Source: Nocardioides jiangsuensis
GTDB lineage: Bacteria; Actinomycetota; Actinomycetes; Propionibacteriales; Nocardioidaceae
Assembly: GCF_019679455.1 (NCBI RefSeq)
Contig: NZ_JAIEZQ010000001.1
Span: 1,116,001-1,180,000 of the forward strand
Reading direction: 5' to 3'
Length of the DNA stretch: 64,000 nt
Below the pieces are notes generated by a model. The model was not told where the DNA came from. It saw nothing but the letters and a program-made list of their open reading frames with translations, and searched no databases. Shown here one piece after another: positions 60,461 through 64,000 of this stretch (positions are counted from its first letter, which is position 1; the number at the start of each line of letters is the position of its first letter). A program made the position numbers and the translations under genes.

Positions 60461-61406
60461 TCATTCGGTCTTGGGGGACGGCACACCGTCCTCCGTGGCG
60501 CTGGTCGACTGCGGTACGCCGAGGCTGTCGGCGGTCGCGGCCCAGCTGGCCAGCAGGTTCAGGGCGTCCTGGGTGGGGGACCCGGGTTCGGCGGTGTAGG
60601 CGAGAAGGTTTTGGCGGGGGTCGGCGGGCAGAGGGAAGGACTCGAAGGGCAGGTCGAGGTCGCCGACGACGGGGTGGTGGAGGAGCTTGACGCCGCTGGT
60701 GTGGATGCGGACGTTGTGTGCCGCCCAGCGCGGCGGAACTCCTCGCTGCGGGTGGAGAGCTGTCCGATCAGGTCCGAGAGGTCCCGGTCGTAGGGGTCTC
60801 GGCCGGCTTCGGCGCGCAGCAGGGCGACGGTGTCGTTGGCGGCCTTGTCGTAGTCGCGGAAGAACTCGGTCGCGTTCGGGTCGAGGAAGACGAACCTGGC
60901 GTTGTTGGCCGGTCTGGCGGGGTCGGCGTAGACCGGTGAGTACAGCGCGACCCCGAGGTCGTTGGCGGCCAGGATGTCGAGCCGGCCGTTGAGCACGAAC
61001 GCCGGTGTCAGGGTCATCGAGTCCAGGATGCGCTGGACGGTGGACCGGACCCGCTGGCGGGCGGGGCGGCGGCGCGGGGACGGGTGGTGCCGGCGGTGCG
61101 GAGCAGGTCCTCCAGGTGCGCCCGCTCCGCCTCGTCGAGCTGCAGGGCGTGAGCGAGTCCCTCGATCACGCTGTCGGAGACGCCGGTGGCGTTGCCGCGC
61201 TCGAGCTTGGTCATGTACTCCGGGGAGATCCCGGCCAGGCTTGCGACCTCGGAGCGGCGCAGCCCCGGCACCCGGCGGCGGTCGCCGCCGTACACGGGCA
61301 GCCCGGCCTGCTCGGGGGTGATCCGCGCCCGGCGGGTGGAGAGGAACTCCCGGATCTGGGCGCGGACGTCACCACGGACGTCCCGCTGGTCGTTGCCCTC
61401 TGCCAT
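60461..61406 (-). pseudogene. MmyB-like HTH transcriptional regulator with two frameshifts
   Basis: From ATG 61406: AQIREFLSTRRARITPEQAG and RRVPGLRRSEVASLAGISPE then YMTKLERGNATGVSDSVIEG form a standard XRE HTH. The frame breaks near 61065, continues as MTLTPAFVLNGRLDILAAND and ARFVFLDPNATEFFRDYDKA, then breaks again near 60733 (one C seems missing in CGCCGCGCTGG). It resumes NVRIHTSGVKLLHHPVVGDL and ends at 60461. All parts of an MmyB-type regulator are present. Two single-base changes in GC-rich runs could be real decay or sequencing error. Divergent from the SDR gene, its likely target. Confidence 0.75.
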
Positions 61407-61582
61407 GACCTCGACCATACGGGCGGTTCGGTCGGGCAGGGGGTCCTTGTCAGTACCCCTCTCGCAGGGGCTCCCACCCTCCTCTGCCGGCTGGTTCCGT
61501 AGTGGGTGCCACCGCCGACGAGGCGGTGGTCCTACAGGCAGCACCCCATCCCACCCAGCCCCAGCCAGAGGAAGAACACCCT

Positions 61583-62428
61583 ATGAGCGAGAAGAAGGTT
61601 TGGTTCATCACCGGCGCCGGTCGTGGCCTCGGTGTCGACATCGCCAAGGCTGCCCTGGTGGCCGGCCACGCGGTGGTCGCGACCGCCCGCAACGCGGAGT
61701 CCGTAACCGAGGCGCTCGGTGAGCACGACGACCTGCTGTCCGTCGACCTGGACGTCACCGACCCCGCCGCGGCCGCGCCCGCCGTGAACGCGACCGTCGA
61801 GCGGTTCGGCCGACTCGACGTGCTGGTCAACAACGCGGGAAGCTTCCAGGCCGGCTTCTTCGAGGAGATGGCGCCGGAGAACTTCCGCTCCCAGATCGAG
61901 ACCACCCTGTTCGGGCCGGTCAACGTCACCCGCGCCGCTCTTCCGCAGTTGCGCGCCCAGCGCTCCGGTCTGGTGATGACGATCTCCTCGACCGCGGGCA
62001 TCGCGGCCGACGGCGACTTCCTCACCGCGTACGCCGCCTCGAAGTTCGGCGTCGAGGGGTTCATGGAGGGCCTGGCTCCCGAGGTCGCGCCGTTCGGCAT
62101 CCGCACCATGCTCGTCGAGCCCGGCTTCTTCCGCACCGAGCTCCTCACGCCGCAGTCCACGCAGTACGCCGAGCCCTCCATCGAGGACTACGCGGAGCGC
62201 ACGACCACGACCGTAGCGGCGTGGAAGGGCATGGACGGCAAGCAAGGCGGGGACCCCGCCAAGCTCGCCGGCGCGCTGGTGCGGCTGGCCGGGGTCGAGG
62301 AGCCCCCGGCACGCTTCGCCGCCGGCGCCGACGCCGTGACCACCTTCGAACAGAAGGCCGGCGAGCTCCTCGCCCAGGCCGACGCCCACCGCGGGCTGTC
62401 CACCAGCCTCGCCCACGACGACGCCTGA
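61583..62428 (+). CDS. Short-chain dehydrogenase/reductase (SDR)
   Basis: 281 aa. The Rossmann motif FITGAGRGLGVDIAKAALVA (TGxxxGxG) near residue 8, VLVNNAGSFQAGFFEEM (NNAG), the catalytic Ser in MTISSTAGIAADGDFLTAYA and YAASKFGVEGFMEGLA (YxxxK) identify a classical SDR using NAD(P)H. It fits the oxidoreductases often controlled by a divergent MmyB-like regulator, as here. Substrate unknown. Confidence 0.92.
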   Translation: MSEKKVWFITGAGRGLGVDIAKAALVAGHAVVATARNAESVTEALGEHDDLLSVDLDVTDPAAAAPAVNATVERFGRLDVLVNNAGSFQAGFFEEMAPENFRSQIETTLFGPVNVTRAALPQLRAQRSGLVMTISSTAGIAADGDFLTAYAASKFGVEGFMEGLAPEVAPFGIRTMLVEPGFFRTELLTPQSTQYAEPSIEDYAERTTTTVAAWKGMDGKQGGDPAKLAGALVRLAGVEEPPARFAAGADAVTTFEQKAGELLAQADAHRGLSTSLAHDDA

Positions 62429-62720
62429 GCCAGAAGCCGTCGCCGTCCCTGCAGCCGGGACACACCAGTGAGCGCAGGGCCCGGTCCGTCGTACCTGCGC
62501 CCTCGGCTCGCGGGCGGCGGGGACCTTCGCCGCCGCGGGCCGGGCCGTTCGGCTCTGACCCCGGGAGCGACGGCGGGGTGGAATGGAGATGACGAGGAGG
62601 ATCCCCTCCGGAACACGGGAGCGGTTGTTCCGCACGTGGAGTTTCGGTCCGTGCATAACGGTTCGGGTCCTCCTCGCCTCTGCGTTCCCGCGGCCGGATG
62701 CGGCGGGCCGGAGACGGGAC

Positions 62721-62752
62721 AGGAGGCCGGACCCTGGTGGGTCCGGCCTCCT
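62721..62752. terminator. Hairpin terminator
   Basis: AGGAGGCCGGACC and GGTCCGGCCTCCT form a perfect 13-bp stem with a 6-nt loop, between the SDR gene and the convergent symporter gene. The rest of 62429-62844 holds no gene I can support. Confidence 0.7.
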
Positions 62753-62844
62753 GCGCGTGCGGTGTCTCTCGTGCCGTTGCCGGTGGCGCTGCGGCCCGGG
62801 CGCTGCGGCGGGGGCTCAGCGGCGGGGGCTCAGCGGCGGGGGGC

Positions 62845-64000
62845 TCAGCGGCCGGCGGGCACCTCGGCGCGGGCATGGTCGTGGGCCGGGGCGTGCGCAC
62901 CGTTCGGGTGGTGGTCGCCGTGGTCGTCGTGGGATCCGTGGTCGTCGAGCATCGTGGTCTCGTCGAACGGCTCCCTGCCCTCGAGCACCCGGTCGAGGCG
63001 CTCGCGGTCGAGGCCGCCGGTCCAGGAGCCGATCAGCACGGTGGCCACCGAGTTGCCCGCGAAGTTGGTCAGCGCGCGGGCCTCGGACATGAACCGGTCG
63101 ATACCGACGATCAGGCCGACGCCGTCCACCAGGTCGGGGCGGTGCGAGGCGAGCCCGCCGGCCAGGGTGGCCAGGCCGGCGCCGGTGACGCCCGCGGCAC
63201 CCTTCGAGGCGATGATCATGAAGACCAGCAGCGAGATCTGCTCGCCGATGCTCAGCGGGTCACCGAGCGCGGAGGCGATGAACAGCGACGCCATGGTCAG
63301 GTAGATCGCGGTGCCGTCGAGGTTGAAGGAGTACCCGGTCGGCACCACCACGCCCACGGTCGTCTTGTCGATGCCGGCGTGCTCCATCTTCGCGATCAGC
63401 CGCGGCAGGGCCGACTCCGAGGACGAGGTCGACAGGATCAGCAGGAACTCGCGTCCGAGGTAGCGCAGCAGCTTGAACAGGTTCACGCCGGTGGCGAGCT
63501 TGAGCACCGCGCCGAGGATGATGAACACGAAGACCGCGCAGGTCACGTAGAAGCCGAACATGATCACGGCGAGGCTCTGCAGGGCGTCGACGCCGGTCTC
63601 GCCGACGACGGCGGCGATGGCGCCGAACGCGCCGACGGGGGCGGCCCACATGATCATCGCCAGCACCCGGAAGACCACGCGCTGCAGGTGCTCGATGCCG
63701 CGGATCACCGGGGCCGCGGGACGGCCCATCATCTGCAGGGCGAAGCCGACGAGCAGTGCGACGAGCAGGGTCTGCAGGATCTCGCCGGAGGTGACGGCGG
63801 AGAACAGCGAGTCGGGGACGATCCCGAGCACGAAGTCGGTGGTGCTCTCGCTGGCGCCTGCCGCCTGCTCCTTGCCCGCGGCGGCGACCTCGTCGTTGAG
63901 CTGGAGGCCCTCGCCGGGCTTGAGGATGTTGCCCACGACCAGGCCGATCGCCAGTGCCACCGTGGACATGGTCAGGAAGTAGGCGAGCGCGAGGCCGCCG
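62845..64000 (-). CDS. dctA: Dicarboxylate/amino acid:cation symporter (DctA/GltP family), start outside window
   Basis: About 385 C-terminal residues are present and the frame is still open at the right edge (GGLALAYFLTMSTVALAIGL). Family signatures: SSSESALPRLIAKME (serine-rich re-entrant loop), PTGYSFNLDGTAIYLTMASL (substrate and ion binding), MIIASKGAAGVTGAGLATLA. Several transmembrane helices are evident. The C-terminus is His/Asp-rich (GSHDDHGDHHPNGAHAPAHD), an odd tail that might bind metal. DctA is preferred over GltP by the SSSESALPRL form, but the substrate (C4-dicarboxylate or glutamate) is not certain. Confidence 0.88.
   Translation of the reverse strand, partial: GGLALAYFLTMSTVALAIGLVVGNILKPGEGLQLNDEVAAAGKEQAAGASESTTDFVLGIVPDSLFSAVTSGEILQTLLVALLVGFALQMMGRPAAPVIRGIEHLQRVVFRVLAMIMWAAPVGAFGAIAAVVGETGVDALQSLAVIMFGFYVTCAVFVFIILGAVLKLATGVNLFKLLRYLGREFLLILSTSSSESALPRLIAKMEHAGIDKTTVGVVVPTGYSFNLDGTAIYLTMASLFIASALGDPLSIGEQISLLVFMIIASKGAAGVTGAGLATLAGGLASHRPDLVDGVGLIVGIDRFMSEARALTNFAGNSVATVLIGSWTGGLDRERLDRVLEGREPFDETTMLDDHGSHDDHGDHHPNGAHAPAHDHARAEVPAGR

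Overview
The window is high-GC actinobacterial DNA, probably Nocardioidaceae or a relative. The evidence is the PstP-FhaB-FhaA signalling block at the left edge, frequent GTG starts and the family content. Genus is an inference and was not tested. Ordinary chromosomal genes occupy both ends (1-2186 and about 57950-64000). Between them lies a genomic island of about 55.8 kb, integrated into the 3' end of a tRNA-Leu(CAG) gene (2103-2186). The 20-bp end of that tRNA gene is repeated exactly at 57923-57942 (attL/attR). The island also supplies its own copy of the sequence that follows the tRNA terminator.

Layout of the island. (1) 2414-6277: integration module, with a double AbrB-like protein, the tyrosine integrase likely responsible for attL/attR, and a coupled pair of unknown genes, one with a nuclease-like D-ExK region. 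(2) 6530-12951: a transposase remnant, a small zinc-ribbon protein and a complete type I restriction-modification system (hsdR, hsdM, hsdS). (3) 13310-14735: decayed sequence, including a broken HTH gene and the tail of a DUF559-like nuclease. (4) 14880-19621: three further tyrosine recombinases. The first is broken by a 10-bp tandem duplication, the second is coupled to it, and the third is transcribed away from what follows. (5) 20100-51215: a cassette array. Twenty-two copies of a 17-bp repeat, consensus GCGGCGGWAWGACGCAC, all in the same orientation, separate one (sometimes two or three) genes of either orientation. Many copies form the right arm of an imperfect hairpin whose left arm is degenerate, the same logic as integron attC sites, but the sequence does not fit the classical GTTRRRY core. 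(6) 51457-57633: a last nuclease gene, an IS110 element, small HTH and conserved genes, a monooxygenase remnant and two SHOCT-type membrane proteins.

The array looks like a store of defence and accessory genes. It includes an Avs-like STAND NTPase, a GmrSD-type (DUF262/HNH) nuclease fused to an AlbA/Schlafen-type domain, an AbiJ-NTD3-like nuclease, an OGG-fold protein, an SNF2-like helicase, HEPN-like proteins, an EEP nuclease, a Nudix hydrolase, a methyltransferase, a two-gene membrane module and many small proteins of unknown function. The strongest hypothesis is that this is an integron-like capture system with an unfamiliar recombination site, served by one or more of the recombinases at 14880-19621.

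Right of attR the chromosome resumes with a secreted beta-propeller protein, an SRPBCC protein, a HAD phosphatase, a frameshifted MmyB-like regulator divergent from an SDR oxidoreductase, and a dicarboxylate symporter that runs off the window.
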